Assembly (NCBI RefSeq): GCF_013318015.2
Contig: NZ_CP115841.1
Span: forward strand, 124,001-188,000
Source of the DNA: Agrobacterium tumefaciens
Lineage (GTDB): Bacteria; Pseudomonadota; Alphaproteobacteria; Rhizobiales; Rhizobiaceae
Direction: 5' to 3'
DNA: 64,000 bases
Shown here: positions 26,462-34,088 of the stretch, piece by piece
How the letters are laid out: every line of letters begins with the position of its first letter
Position numbering within the stretch: position 1 is the first letter of the stretch
Made by a program: the position numbers and the translations under genes
The notes under the pieces: model-generated
Told to the model about the DNA's origin: nothing
Seen by the model: only the letters and a program-made list of their open reading frames with translations
Database searches by the model: none

Positions 26462-26965
26462 TTACGAAATCTCGCACGCCTTCATGAAGCTGGTAGCGGC
26501 CTTCGTCGATCCGCCAGGCGCGATATCGATCGAGTGTTTAGAATCGATGCTTTCGACGGACAGCCCTGCGAGGATCTTCTTTTTTGCGGACGCAATGGAT
26601 TTGAGCAGGCTGACTTTCTGCGCATCATCTAACCTAGCTTTGAAACCGGCGTATTTGTCGTTGTGCTGATAGGCCTCGGCATCGAGCCGCAGCGCCTCGC
26701 CACTGTCGACCTTGATAACAAGAAGGCCTTTCAGGGATGTGTCAATGTCTTCCTTGAAGGGAAAAATGATCGAGATATTAACATTCCGGTCGGCGTCACA
26801 GTTGAGGTAGACCGATCCGGCTGGGCCGCTGGCACCAATCATTGTGGCAGTTTGTTTCCCGCTGAATACATCTTCTTCAGACTTCGTGAACCACTCCGCG
26901 AAGGCCGCGCTGGCCGACGCAATAATGCAGGCGGTGGCGGTGATGCTAATTTTTCGTAACGACAT
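26462..26965 (-). CDS. Unknown exported protein of the element
   Basis: 167 residues from ATG 26965. MSLRKISITATACIIASASA and a cleavage site after FA form a clear Sec signal peptide. The mature part is beta-rich (TATMIGASGPAGSVYLNCDA, VNISIIFPF, GLLVIKVDSGEALRL) and ends in KACEIS. Its pattern recalls small periplasmic proteins such as TagO/VasI, but the similarity is weak and I do not assign it. It has its own terminator and is flanked by sequence without genes, as expected of an accessory gene expressed on its own. Confidence 0.75.
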   Translation of the reverse strand: MSLRKISITATACIIASASAAFAEWFTKSEEDVFSGKQTATMIGASGPAGSVYLNCDADRNVNISIIFPFKEDIDTSLKGLLVIKVDSGEALRLDAEAYQHNDKYAGFKARLDDAQKVSLLKSIASAKKKILAGLSVESIDSKHSIDIAPGGSTKAATSFMKACEIS

Positions 26966-27551
26966 GTGAGCCCCAAAAGCTTGTTGTTCTATTAAGGATT
27001 GCACAGAATGATGAAATGAACGTTATCGGAGCGCATCGGAAGGCCGCTTTTGTTGCGTTGAAAAAAAGCACCGAAAGCACAGGTCGCTCAACCTCGTTTA
27101 TATGGTCGCCGGACTGTTCAAGCCGCACATCGAGGAAAAAGGGCGCACATTATCGGCAGATAGGCCCGGACAAGATTTTCGTCAATCTCGCGAAGCTGAC
27201 GATCAAGCTCATCGCCATTATTAAGGCTGAAACTCGATCATGCCTCCAGCCTGTGACAGCCAACGCCAAGCCTCGCCCCTTCGCGCTGATAAAAAACCGA
27301 GATCACCCTTCGCTCACCATGGCGTCAATTGCCTGTTCGAATTTGCGCTTGGTCGAGAAGAATGGCTATTTGGCGCCTTCCCGCTAAACAGCCAAGCGAA
27401 GCACACGCTGGCATTGCCGGAACGCGAAGGCGCAGTATATCTCCCTGCGGCCGGCAGAGACCAGCCGACACTCAGCAGTGGTTGACGGCCTTAATCCTGC
27501 CCAGTCGTCTGCCTTGAGGGGACTGTTCAACGCCCATGCGGGTCATATTTA
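26966..27551. other. 586-base stretch without a confident gene
   Basis: Several overlapping reading frames of 60-120 codons are open on both strands, but none has a ribosome-binding site, a recognisable domain or a convincing composition. The sequence may be decayed coding DNA between the exported-protein gene and the tail-fibre genes. Phage genes (tail tube, tape measure) might once have occupied this side of the structural module, but no remnant can be identified. Confidence 0.5.
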
Positions 27552-28136
27552 TTAGGGCGCTCCTGAAGGCCAAGCGATAGCGTCAAATACTGCCTTTGCG
27601 GCGGGCTGAGACTCGGAAGATGCTACGGCGGCCTTACTACCAAGCCGCACCGCCTCGATAATCGCGCCGATTTGCTGCCATTGGCTGTAGGCCTCCAGAA
27701 CAACGGTCGCTACGCCACCGATGTCTGGGGCAGTAATGCCGACCTCTGCGGACAACAGAGGATAGTCGCCCGCGTCCGCAGCAAGATATCGCCGCGCTTC
27801 ATCGGATTTCTGCATGTAAGTCATCGATTGACCGTGACCAGGCGTGATATGCCTGAGGCGTTCAGTTTCCGCCGCGTCGTCAATGGATTGCTTGAGAGCG
27901 TCCTTTAGGGCGTCAAGGCTCACATGTACGCGGGCGCCGGCATTATCAAAAACCCACTGCAATGCCGCGTCCGTCTCGTTGCCTTCTTCGTCTTTTGGCC
28001 ACAGCGACGGGAGGTTATCGTTCTCGTTCCAAGCGAGAAAATCCTTGTCAGTCTTTTTGACCAACATGGATTTCTGAGAAGAGAAGAGGCGGCCATCCTC
28101 AGCCTGCCAGTACCAGTTTAATACATCATAGGTCAT
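27552..28136 (-). CDS. Phage tail fibre-associated protein (assembly-type)
   Basis: 194 residues. MTYDVLNWYWQAEDGRLFSS begins with short repeated aromatic segments, then a central helical region ends in RLRHITPGHGQSMTYMQKSD, a stretch seen in proteins encoded next to tail fibres in many alphaproteobacterial prophages. The C-terminal region is Ala-rich and helical. Its start overlaps the stop of the tail fibre-like gene by 4 bases, which supports a joint role, for example as fibre chaperone or tip. Exact function unknown. Confidence 0.65.
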   Translation of the reverse strand: MTYDVLNWYWQAEDGRLFSSQKSMLVKKTDKDFLAWNENDNLPSLWPKDEEGNETDAALQWVFDNAGARVHVSLDALKDALKQSIDDAAETERLRHITPGHGQSMTYMQKSDEARRYLAADAGDYPLLSAEVGITAPDIGGVATVVLEAYSQWQQIGAIIEAVRLGSKAAVASSESQPAAKAVFDAIAWPSGAP

Positions 28137-29383
28137 GAATATTGCGCTCCTGTTCCAGTAGCTCCTGCCGCATTTCCAGGGAAGAAGTTCGCTCCACCAC
28201 CGCCGGTATTGATGACACCATTCAGGACGCCGCTATAGCGCACGCCTGTGGCAGAGCCAGTGACCGAAAAGCTGCCGTTGTTATTGATGATACCGAGAAT
28301 CGCGACACGAGCAAAAGCGGTTGCGAAATTTGGAGTTCCTGAAACTGCGAGGGCTGCCGTCCCCTGAACTTTGCCACCATTATAGGCGTAGATCGCGCTG
28401 TCGGCGTTTCCTGAGATAATGCAGCCGCCATCAATAGCTATGTATCCAAGGTCGACACAGTACATATGCCTTCCGCTCGAGCCAGATGGAATACTCATCG
28501 TGCAATTCTTGAGGTACATGAGGCCATTGACGCACCGGATATTGTCAAGTGCAGTACCGGTGTTGCGTACTTCAACGCCATACACCCTCAGAATAGCCGA
28601 AGCGTTCATCCCGACTATAGCAGGAGCCGCAACCCCAGAAATTATGTAACTACCTTGTGACGCAAGGTCGCCAAGGATAGTCACATCTCCCGAAAACGAC
28701 CCTAGAACCCCAGGCGCGGCGTAGGTACCAGGGTTGCCAAGTCGGATAGTAATAGTGGCAGATGAACCCGCACCCTTTATCCGGTTGAATGCCTCCGCAA
28801 TCGTCGCCAACGCGCTACCTGCGTTATTTGCCTCACCGCTGTTGTTGTCATTTCCGTCAGTTCTGACCCAGATTGTTCTTGTGCCAATAATAGGAATTTC
28901 ACTGTACGCCAGACCCGCGAGCATCCAGGCGGTCCCCGTGTAAACAAGAGACATCACAGCACCGGACGGCAAGTCTCCACGGCTTAGCGCACTACCTAAC
29001 AAGGTGATGATAGGGACCGCGCCCAAACCGTTCACATTGAGAGTGGCGGCGCCTGAATTGTTGGCCGTGATCTTGATGCGCACAACCATACCGACGACCA
29101 GCGATGGAGGTTCTGGCGACAAGGAGACAGAAAGGTTATTAGCAGTACCGGCGGCCACAGCGAAACTTGGTTTTCCGCCTTGTATCGCGAGATCCACTGC
29201 GGTTGACAGCTGAAGCTCGTCGTCAGGAAAGAGTCCCGACTTCGTGATGAGATTAACCAGTTCGCGTTGAGGATTCTCGATTGCGGCGGCCGGAACAGCC
29301 GAGCCGCGAACCGCGCCAGGCACATTTTTGTCAACATAAGAGGCGTTCGGGTCAACAGCTCCGTAAGGGGGATGGTACTTCAT
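28133..29383 (-). CDS. Phage tail fibre/spike-like protein
   Basis: 416 residues from ATG 29383 (AGGA upstream). The N-terminal part (MKYHPPYGAVDPNASYVDKN, then AIENPQRELVNLITKSGL) matches the start of tail-fibre proteins of rhizobial prophages. After ~180 residues a right-handed beta-helix is suggested by GNDNNSGEANNAGSALATIA and repeated short strands rich in G, N, S and I (LRVYGVEVRNTGT, GGCIISGNADSAIYAYNGG). Such spikes bind or cut surface polysaccharide. No catalytic residues can be named. It is separated from the capsid gene by ~170 bases that carry TTTAG-type repeats. Confidence 0.75.
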   Translation of the reverse strand: MKYHPPYGAVDPNASYVDKNVPGAVRGSAVPAAAIENPQRELVNLITKSGLFPDDELQLSTAVDLAIQGGKPSFAVAAGTANNLSVSLSPEPPSLVVGMVVRIKITANNSGAATLNVNGLGAVPIITLLGSALSRGDLPSGAVMSLVYTGTAWMLAGLAYSEIPIIGTRTIWVRTDGNDNNSGEANNAGSALATIAEAFNRIKGAGSSATITIRLGNPGTYAAPGVLGSFSGDVTILGDLASQGSYIISGVAAPAIVGMNASAILRVYGVEVRNTGTALDNIRCVNGLMYLKNCTMSIPSGSSGRHMYCVDLGYIAIDGGCIISGNADSAIYAYNGGKVQGTAALAVSGTPNFATAFARVAILGIINNNGSFSVTGSATGVRYSGVLNGVINTGGGGANFFPGNAAGATGTGAQYS

Positions 29384-29554
29384 ATCTAGCCATTTCCTCG
29401 TTGGTTTGGTCCCTGCAATGTGCAGCGTGCACATTAGGAATAGTTTCTCGTAGCTTTAGTTTAGGCTTTAGGCTTTAGTTTTAGCCGCAGACTAGGGCGA
29501 CGGAGGGGTCGTCCCGACGCCACCCCCTGCACGTGACCGGGAAGGAGAACCTAG

Positions 29555-30589
29555 TCAGGTGAGACGCAAACGGACCAGAAGCGGCGGGCGAACGCAAATC
29601 GGCAGGACGTTCGACTCTGTGTGGATTTCCCGGCCCTTGTCATGCGGCAGATCGTCCGTCGAAACGAAAATCTTGGCATCTGGAGCGGGCTTGCGGTTCG
29701 CGCCGCTCAGTGTATCGGGCGGAGCCACATAGCGCTTGAAGTACGGCGTGCCGAGCGGCAACAGGATGGCTTCGTCGTCAGGAACGGCCTTTTTGCTGAT
29801 CAGTGTGCCGTTCGCCTGCCGGACCTTATATTCCTCGTCGATCCGCTCAAGCGTGACGCCGGCGAAGCTGAAGCGGTCCTGAATGTCATCGCGGCCGGGA
29901 TTGGGCGTCGCGCCGGGATAGGCCCGCAGTTCCGACAGAACATTCGGATGCTTCACATAGTTGTCGAAGAAGTTTTTGCCGGCCAGCGCAATGACGCCTG
30001 TGGATGCCGTGCCGCGCAGTTCCTTGCGGATGATGCCCTTCGCCTCGCGGTTCTTATCCGAAACGGCGGTGTTGACGTCATCGAGATTGAAATCCACCAC
30101 GTTTTCCGTGAGGTCGAATTTGTCATAGAGGTTCAGCAGCACCTTGCCTTCACCGTCCATGACGAGGCCGTTCAGCGCGCCCCAGTCGAGATAGCTGTGG
30201 GTCAGGTCGTGCTTGCCGCGCATAGCCGTCAGACGGTCGTTATAGACGTCTTCCAGCGACGCCATTACGTGGCCGTCCCAGACCGTCAGGTTCTGGATAT
30301 CGGAAGGCGTGATGGCGTCATCGAGCGGGAAATGCGGAATGTTGAACTGAACGCCGCTGCGGTCGCTGCGCATGTTGAGATTGCTCTCACCGCCGCGCTC
30401 ACGGGCCGGGATGACGGTCAGTTCGTCTTCCTCGATGCCGAGGCGGACATAGGTGGTGTGGATCGGCGTATCGGTGAAGATACTCAGCTGCGCGGCGCGA
30501 CCCGTGGTGTAGGGCGCGACGTTGATTGCTTCCGTCAGATTGTCGTCTGCGAATTCGGGAGCGTTAAGATAATCGAGTACGGTGGACAT
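29555..30589 (-). CDS. Phage major capsid protein (lambda gpE type)
   Basis: 344 residues, close to the 341 of lambda E. MSTVLDYLNAPEFADDNLTE, the ERGGESN loop, FNIPHFPLDDAITPSDIQNL and the C-terminal ESNVLPICVRPPLLVRLRL follow the family pattern of HK97-fold capsid subunits. No deletion or frameshift is visible, so the protein should be functional. It follows the decoration gene by 6 bases. Confidence 0.92.
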   Translation of the reverse strand: MSTVLDYLNAPEFADDNLTEAINVAPYTTGRAAQLSIFTDTPIHTTYVRLGIEEDELTVIPARERGGESNLNMRSDRSGVQFNIPHFPLDDAITPSDIQNLTVWDGHVMASLEDVYNDRLTAMRGKHDLTHSYLDWGALNGLVMDGEGKVLLNLYDKFDLTENVVDFNLDDVNTAVSDKNREAKGIIRKELRGTASTGVIALAGKNFFDNYVKHPNVLSELRAYPGATPNPGRDDIQDRFSFAGVTLERIDEEYKVRQANGTLISKKAVPDDEAILLPLGTPYFKRYVAPPDTLSGANRKPAPDAKIFVSTDDLPHDKGREIHTESNVLPICVRPPLLVRLRLT

Positions 30590-30595
30590 ATGGGG

Positions 30596-30970
30596 TTACA
30601 CTCCCATGCGAGGGACAATGCCAAGCGCCTTAAGCTGCGCGATGGCGGCGGATTTCTGGGTGTCGGTAATACCGGCCGGCCAAACCAGTGCCTGCAGAAC
30701 GACCTGTGCGCGTCGCTTGAGGTTGACAACCGACTGATCGGCGCTTGTGGCGTCGGAGTACTGCAGGATGACGGCGGCGGCGGTCTGGGTGCCGTCGCTG
30801 GCGGCAGGCGCAAGCGGCTTGAATTTGCCGGATGCCGTCACCTGCCCGAGAACCGTCCCGACGATGACGGCGCCGGAGCCGGATGCCAGCGTATCGGTAT
30901 CGCGGGAAAAGCGGTTCTTGCCTTCATCCTTGACGATATCGCTGTCGGTTTTGATGCTGTAATGTTCCAT
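30596..30970 (-). CDS. Phage head decoration protein (lambda gpD type)
   Basis: 124 residues. Head-stabilising protein that binds the expanded capsid. VGTVLGQVTASGKFKPLAPA followed by a Gly/Ala/Thr-rich region and AQVVLQALVWPAGITDTQ are characteristic. Located between protease and capsid genes exactly as in lambda (C-D-E order). Confidence 0.92.
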   Translation of the reverse strand: MEHYSIKTDSDIVKDEGKNRFSRDTDTLASGSGAVIVGTVLGQVTASGKFKPLAPAASDGTQTAAAVILQYSDATSADQSVVNLKRRAQVVLQALVWPAGITDTQKSAAIAQLKALGIVPRMGV

Positions 30971-30982
30971 GGCGGACGATCC

Positions 30983-31357
30983 TTACTTGATGCCGTTGCG
31001 GCGTTTCATGTTGGCGACAAGGCCGCTGGTTTTCGGGTCGCCACCGCCGCGATAGTCCGGACGAGCGAGATGGGCGGCCGGCGAAACATAACCATCCGGC
31101 AAAGCCGCAGCGCGGCGGCGATCATGTTCTGTAAGACCCATGTCCGCCATCCGACGCTGCTCATACGTCAATGCTTCTTTGGAGGCTTCCTTGCCAGCCA
31201 GCGCCAGCATCTTCGCAGCTTCTTCCGGCTCCATGTCGGTTTCGTAGGCGAGGTGTTCGGCAAGAGCGGTACGGCCTTCGGCCTCAGCATGCATCATGAT
31301 GGCCTTGATACGCGCAGCGGCTTCGGCCCGTGCCGTCGCGGCGGGTGTGTTCGTCAT
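30983..31357 (-). CDS. Nested scaffold protein, internal start within the protease gene
   Basis: In-frame ATG 31357 (MTNTPAATARAEAAARIKA) is preceded by GAAGGAAAAGACG, a usable ribosome-binding site with about 7-8 bases spacing, exactly at the linker between protease and scaffold domains. A 124-residue product would equal the scaffold alone, as with Nu3 inside lambda C. Production of this second product is inferred from position, not shown. Confidence 0.55.
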   Translation of the reverse strand: MTNTPAATARAEAAARIKAIMMHAEAEGRTALAEHLAYETDMEPEEAAKMLALAGKEASKEALTYEQRRMADMGLTEHDRRRAAALPDGYVSPAAHLARPDYRGGGDPKTSGLVANMKRRNGIK

Positions 31358-32014
31358 CGTCTTTTCCTTCGGTGGGACTGGGGGTGTGGTTTCAGCTTTC
31401 CAGTTCTTCGCCGCAGCAAGATCGACAAGCTTTTTCGGCGCATGCTGAAACAGGGAATAATCGAAGGCGGCAACCATCATGCCACGACCGGGGCCAGAAA
31501 CCTTGTCGGCAAATCCTGCCGCCACGGCCTGATCCGGTTCGAACCACGTTTCCGCCTTCATCAGGTTGCGGCAGGCTGTGACGGATTTTTTCGACTTGGC
31601 GGCATAGACGCCGGCGTAAACGTTGGACATCGCCTCAAGCGCGCTGAGCGCCCGCTTGTGATCGTCGGAGTTGCCATCCGTGAACTGCATGACATCGTGG
31701 ATCATCATCACCGCCGAGTTCGTCATGGTGACGGTCTTGCCCGCCATGGCGATCAGGGAACCGGCAGAGGCCGCAATCCCCTCGATGACAATATCGACGC
31801 CGTTCGGCAGGGCCGCCAGCGCCGAGTAGATCGCAGCGCCGTCAATCGCATCGCCGCCAGCCGAGTTGACGTGGACCGTCAGTTTTTTGCTGCGGTCGGT
31901 CTGATCAAGCGCTGCCATCACGTCTTCGAAGGTGAAACAGTCGCTGGTGAACCATGTGTAGTCACCAACCATGCCGTTGAGGTAGAGCTTGCCATTGGAA
32001 ACGAACGCGCTCAT
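30983..32014 (-). CDS. Phage head maturation protease with scaffold domain (lambda gpC type)
   Basis: 343 residues. The N-terminal half (~1-190) is a ClpP/S49-like serine protease: VHVNSAGGDAIDGAAIYSAL, GIAASAGSLIAMAG with the nucleophilic Ser, and VMMIHDVMQFTDG with the catalytic His. After a Pro/Lys linker (TPPVPPKEKT) the C-terminal ~120 residues form a helical scaffold-like domain (ARIKAIMMHAEAEGRTALAE) that ends in a basic tail (NMKRRNGIK). This mirrors lambda C/Nu3. Its start overlaps the stop of the upstream gene by 4 bases. Confidence 0.9.
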   Translation of the reverse strand: MSAFVSNGKLYLNGMVGDYTWFTSDCFTFEDVMAALDQTDRSKKLTVHVNSAGGDAIDGAAIYSALAALPNGVDIVIEGIAASAGSLIAMAGKTVTMTNSAVMMIHDVMQFTDGNSDDHKRALSALEAMSNVYAGVYAAKSKKSVTACRNLMKAETWFEPDQAVAAGFADKVSGPGRGMMVAAFDYSLFQHAPKKLVDLAAAKNWKAETTPPVPPKEKTMTNTPAATARAEAAARIKAIMMHAEAEGRTALAEHLAYETDMEPEEAAKMLALAGKEASKEALTYEQRRMADMGLTEHDRRRAAALPDGYVSPAAHLARPDYRGGGDPKTSGLVANMKRRNGIK

Positions 32015-32532
32015 TCGAGGCTCTCCTTGCTGGCGAGAACCGCGAGAGGATCCGCGTCAAAGCGGCGAAGAATATCGAGGCCCAAATCTTCGAGATGACG
32101 GATAATCGCCTCTTCTGACAGTTCCAAAGCCAGCGCTTCCGCTGTCTTTGCCTCGATTTGGCTTTTGCGGTCGGCCTCGGTCAGTCCCTCGATATCGCCA
32201 TAGTTGGCTGTAAGCAGCTTCAGCATTTCGCCGCGCACCATCTGCGACAGGATACCCATCATGAAATCCAGCGCCTCGGCAGGCTGAGGAGCGCGGTAAG
32301 ACGGGAACATGAACCGCCGAACGAAGAGTTTCAGGGTTTCTTCCTTGTGCAGATCGGCAAGCCAGGTATCCACACGATCGCTCGCGATGGACAATGCCAC
32401 CGGCGCACGCTCTAGCTCCCCGATGGCGGCACGGGTGAGAACAACCTTGAGGCGGATATCTTCCAGACCTTCGAACAGGTCAGCGCCGGCGCGCTTGGAC
32501 TTGGAAACGGATTTCTTGGCGTCAGCGGTCAA
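32011..32532 (-). CDS. Unknown helical protein of the structural module
   Basis: 173 residues from TTG 32532, which has a perfect AGGAGG 7 bases upstream and overlaps the preceding stop (TTGA). LTADAKKSVSKSKRAGADLF begins a Lys-rich tail; the rest is helical (KLFVRRFMFPSYRAPQPAEA, AIIRHLEDLGLDILRRFDAD). Not recognised. It occupies the place where portal or terminase genes would lie in a lambdoid phage, but its size excludes either. Confidence 0.8.
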   Translation of the reverse strand: MTADAKKSVSKSKRAGADLFEGLEDIRLKVVLTRAAIGELERAPVALSIASDRVDTWLADLHKEETLKLFVRRFMFPSYRAPQPAEALDFMMGILSQMVRGEMLKLLTANYGDIEGLTEADRKSQIEAKTAEALALELSEEAIIRHLEDLGLDILRRFDADPLAVLASKESLE

Positions 32533-32876
32533 CGCGATGCCTCCTGCTGGTTCGAAAGGAAGTCGGCGCAGTTTTTCGCGAGCCGTGAACAACACACGTA
32601 ACGCTCGCGGGCGATTTCGGCCTGATAGTTCGCTTCTTCGATTTTTTTATCGAGGCGCTTCTGATCAGCCTTCAGCGCAACGAGACGTTTTGCGAGGTTT
32701 TCGCCCGGCGCGCGGTCAATCTGACGCTGGATGTTCTGGATGTCCCGGCGCAGCGTGGCGGCCCGGTCCATCTTGGCACTAACCTCATCCTGCGCCGCCT
32801 GCATCGCGGATTTCTCGCGATGGCTGATCGTCTGAAGGGCATCCAGTCGGCCCGGATCGATTGTCGGTTGCTGCAT
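32529..32876 (-). CDS. Unknown coiled-coil protein of the structural module
   Basis: 115 residues from ATG 32876 (AGGAG 6 bases upstream). Almost entirely predicted coiled coil: MQAAQDEVSAKMDRAATLRR, IQRQIDRAPGENLAKRLVAL, KKIEEANYQAEIARERYVCC. A short Cys-containing C-terminus follows. Not recognised. Translationally coupled to the following gene by the TTGA overlap. Confidence 0.8.
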   Translation of the reverse strand: MQQPTIDPGRLDALQTISHREKSAMQAAQDEVSAKMDRAATLRRDIQNIQRQIDRAPGENLAKRLVALKADQKRLDKKIEEANYQAEIARERYVCCSRLAKNCADFLSNQQEASR

Positions 32877-32922
32877 CGAAAACTCCTGTGATGCAGCGAT
32901 GATCCCGCCGAGTCGTGGTTTT

Positions 32923-33435
32923 TCAAATGGGGTCTTGAAAAACCACGGCGAGAATTTTGCGAAGATGGTCCGGGCCGGGAACGCGGGAGCGCATCTGGAG
33001 CAACTGCCAGAACGTGCGATGCGGTTCTGAGGATGGGGCTTGCTGACGTTCGCGCTCTCGCTGCCAACGGGTTTTTTCGTACCGGCAAAACTCCGCGTAC
33101 ATCTGCCGGCCGACTGTTGCGACCGGCTGCCCAGGCCAATGGCTCCGGGCAAGCGATTGCAACAGGGTGTCTCGTTCGGCTTTTACGACCGCCTTGTGAG
33201 CCGTAACCCCGCCATGGCTCTTAAGGCCCAGTGCGAAATCCAGCGAGGCAGGGCAGCCACGCTCTAGATCGGAAAGATAAACTTTGAGGCCAGGACAAAC
33301 ACGGGATTTCGCATCTGGTGGTACCGGTGTTCCATGTTCGAGGAATTCGAAAACTGCCCGTAGCGCCGCCACCTGATCGGCTACAGAAAAGCACTCGGCG
33401 TTCTCTTCTTCAGTCCACGCGTTAACATCAACCAT
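32923..33435 (-). CDS. Unknown protein of the element
   Basis: 170 residues from ATG 33435 (GGAG about 9 bases upstream). MVDVNAWTEEENAECFSVAD is acidic; the C-terminal half is basic and Trp/Arg/Gln-rich (RYEKTRWQRERERQQAPSSE, HRTFWQLLQMRSRVP), which could bind nucleic acid. Not recognised. GTTAAC repeats lie in its 5' end and upstream of its start. Confidence 0.72.
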   Translation of the reverse strand: MVDVNAWTEEENAECFSVADQVAALRAVFEFLEHGTPVPPDAKSRVCPGLKVYLSDLERGCPASLDFALGLKSHGGVTAHKAVVKAERDTLLQSLARSHWPGQPVATVGRQMYAEFCRYEKTRWQRERERQQAPSSEPHRTFWQLLQMRSRVPGPDHLRKILAVVFQDPI

Positions 33436-33475
33436 GGGCGTTAACTCCACCGTTAACCGCGTTAACTGCGTTAAC
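33421..33475. repeat. Five-copy GTTAAC cluster
   Basis: GTTAAC, itself a palindrome, occurs at 33421, 33440, 33452, 33461 and 33470, with spacings of 19, 12, 9 and 9 bases. The last three are almost regularly phased (CGTTAAC-CGCGTTAAC-TGCGTTAAC). It straddles the start of the 170-residue gene and may be an iteron-like or operator array. Confidence 0.7.
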
Positions 33476-34088
33476 CCAAATTTTGGGGCTGTTTGACTGC
33501 CGACTTCGCGGGGTCGTCCCGGCCCGCACTGGGAAAGAAACAGGTACGGTCCCTACACCCAGGGGGGTGGGTTTACGGCACGCCACCGATACCGTCAGCC
33601 GAATTGACAGTATTTGGCTCCAACCTCTCCAATTTCTACCTTCCAACCCCGTTGGAAAAGCAACATTCACTAAAAAAGCAATGCTTCTGAGGCTGTTTTG
33701 GACAGGTAGGACAGAGATTAAAAATAAACGGACATGAAGAAGGACAGAAACAGGTCTATATTCTTCAATGAAATCAAAGGAAGGACAGTAAGGACAGCAA
33801 TTTCCGGGTTTTATATGACGCGAGGAAGAAGAGGTGGAGATTGCTAACTCTAGAGTTATCACTAGCGCATGTTCGCGCATCACGGAAAACCCGGAAATTG
33901 CTGTCCTTCCTGTCCAGCGCAAATAAGATATTGGAAAATATGGCGATTCTGGATTGTTATAGGAACGGCTTCGTGTCCGTCTCGAATAGCTTGCTGTCCT
34001 AGCTGTCCAAACACCCCCGCAACTCGCCACATAGCGAAAGACAGACATGCAGCGTCTTGCATAATCGTATAAGCAAAGGGTCCGGGTT
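33436..34088. other. 653-base control region of the element
   Basis: No credible gene; open frames on both strands lack ribosome-binding sites and domains. Contents in order: the GTTAAC cluster, a G-rich stretch (CCCAGGGGGGTGGG, 33561-33574) and the nested inverted-repeat structure at 33700-34008. The position between the structural module and the primase-like gene fits an origin of replication and packaging or transcription control. Confidence 0.65.
33700..34008. repeat. Nested inverted repeats with four GGACAGNNAGGACAG copies (candidate origin)
   Basis: GGACAGNNAGGACAG occurs at 33700-33714 and 33783-33797 on the plus strand and at 33901-33915 and 33994-34008 on the minus strand. The inner pair extends to 30-base arms matching at 29 positions (33783-33812 and 33886-33915). 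A second pair of arms, ACGGACATGAAG (33728-33739) and CTTCGTGTCCGT (33969-33980), matches at 11 of 12. At the centre lies a perfect 14-bp palindrome, TAACTCTAGAGTTA (33845-33858). All pairs are centred within about 5 bases of 33851. This recalls iteron-bearing origins of P4-like elements; function is inferred. Confidence 0.8.

Noticed and set aside
27016..27387. Open frame of 123 codons between the exported-protein gene and the tail genes
   Set aside because: No start signal, no recognisable family, and competing frames on both strands; treated as non-coding or decayed.
29452..29484. TTTAG-type tandem repeats before the tail-fibre gene, considered as a CRISPR or iteron array
   Set aside because: Units are very short and irregular, with no spacers; simple low-complexity sequence.
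29621..32098. Very long open frame (825 codons) on the plus strand
   Set aside because: It is antisense to the capsid, decoration and protease genes and has no domain or ribosome-binding site; an effect of GC-rich codon bias.
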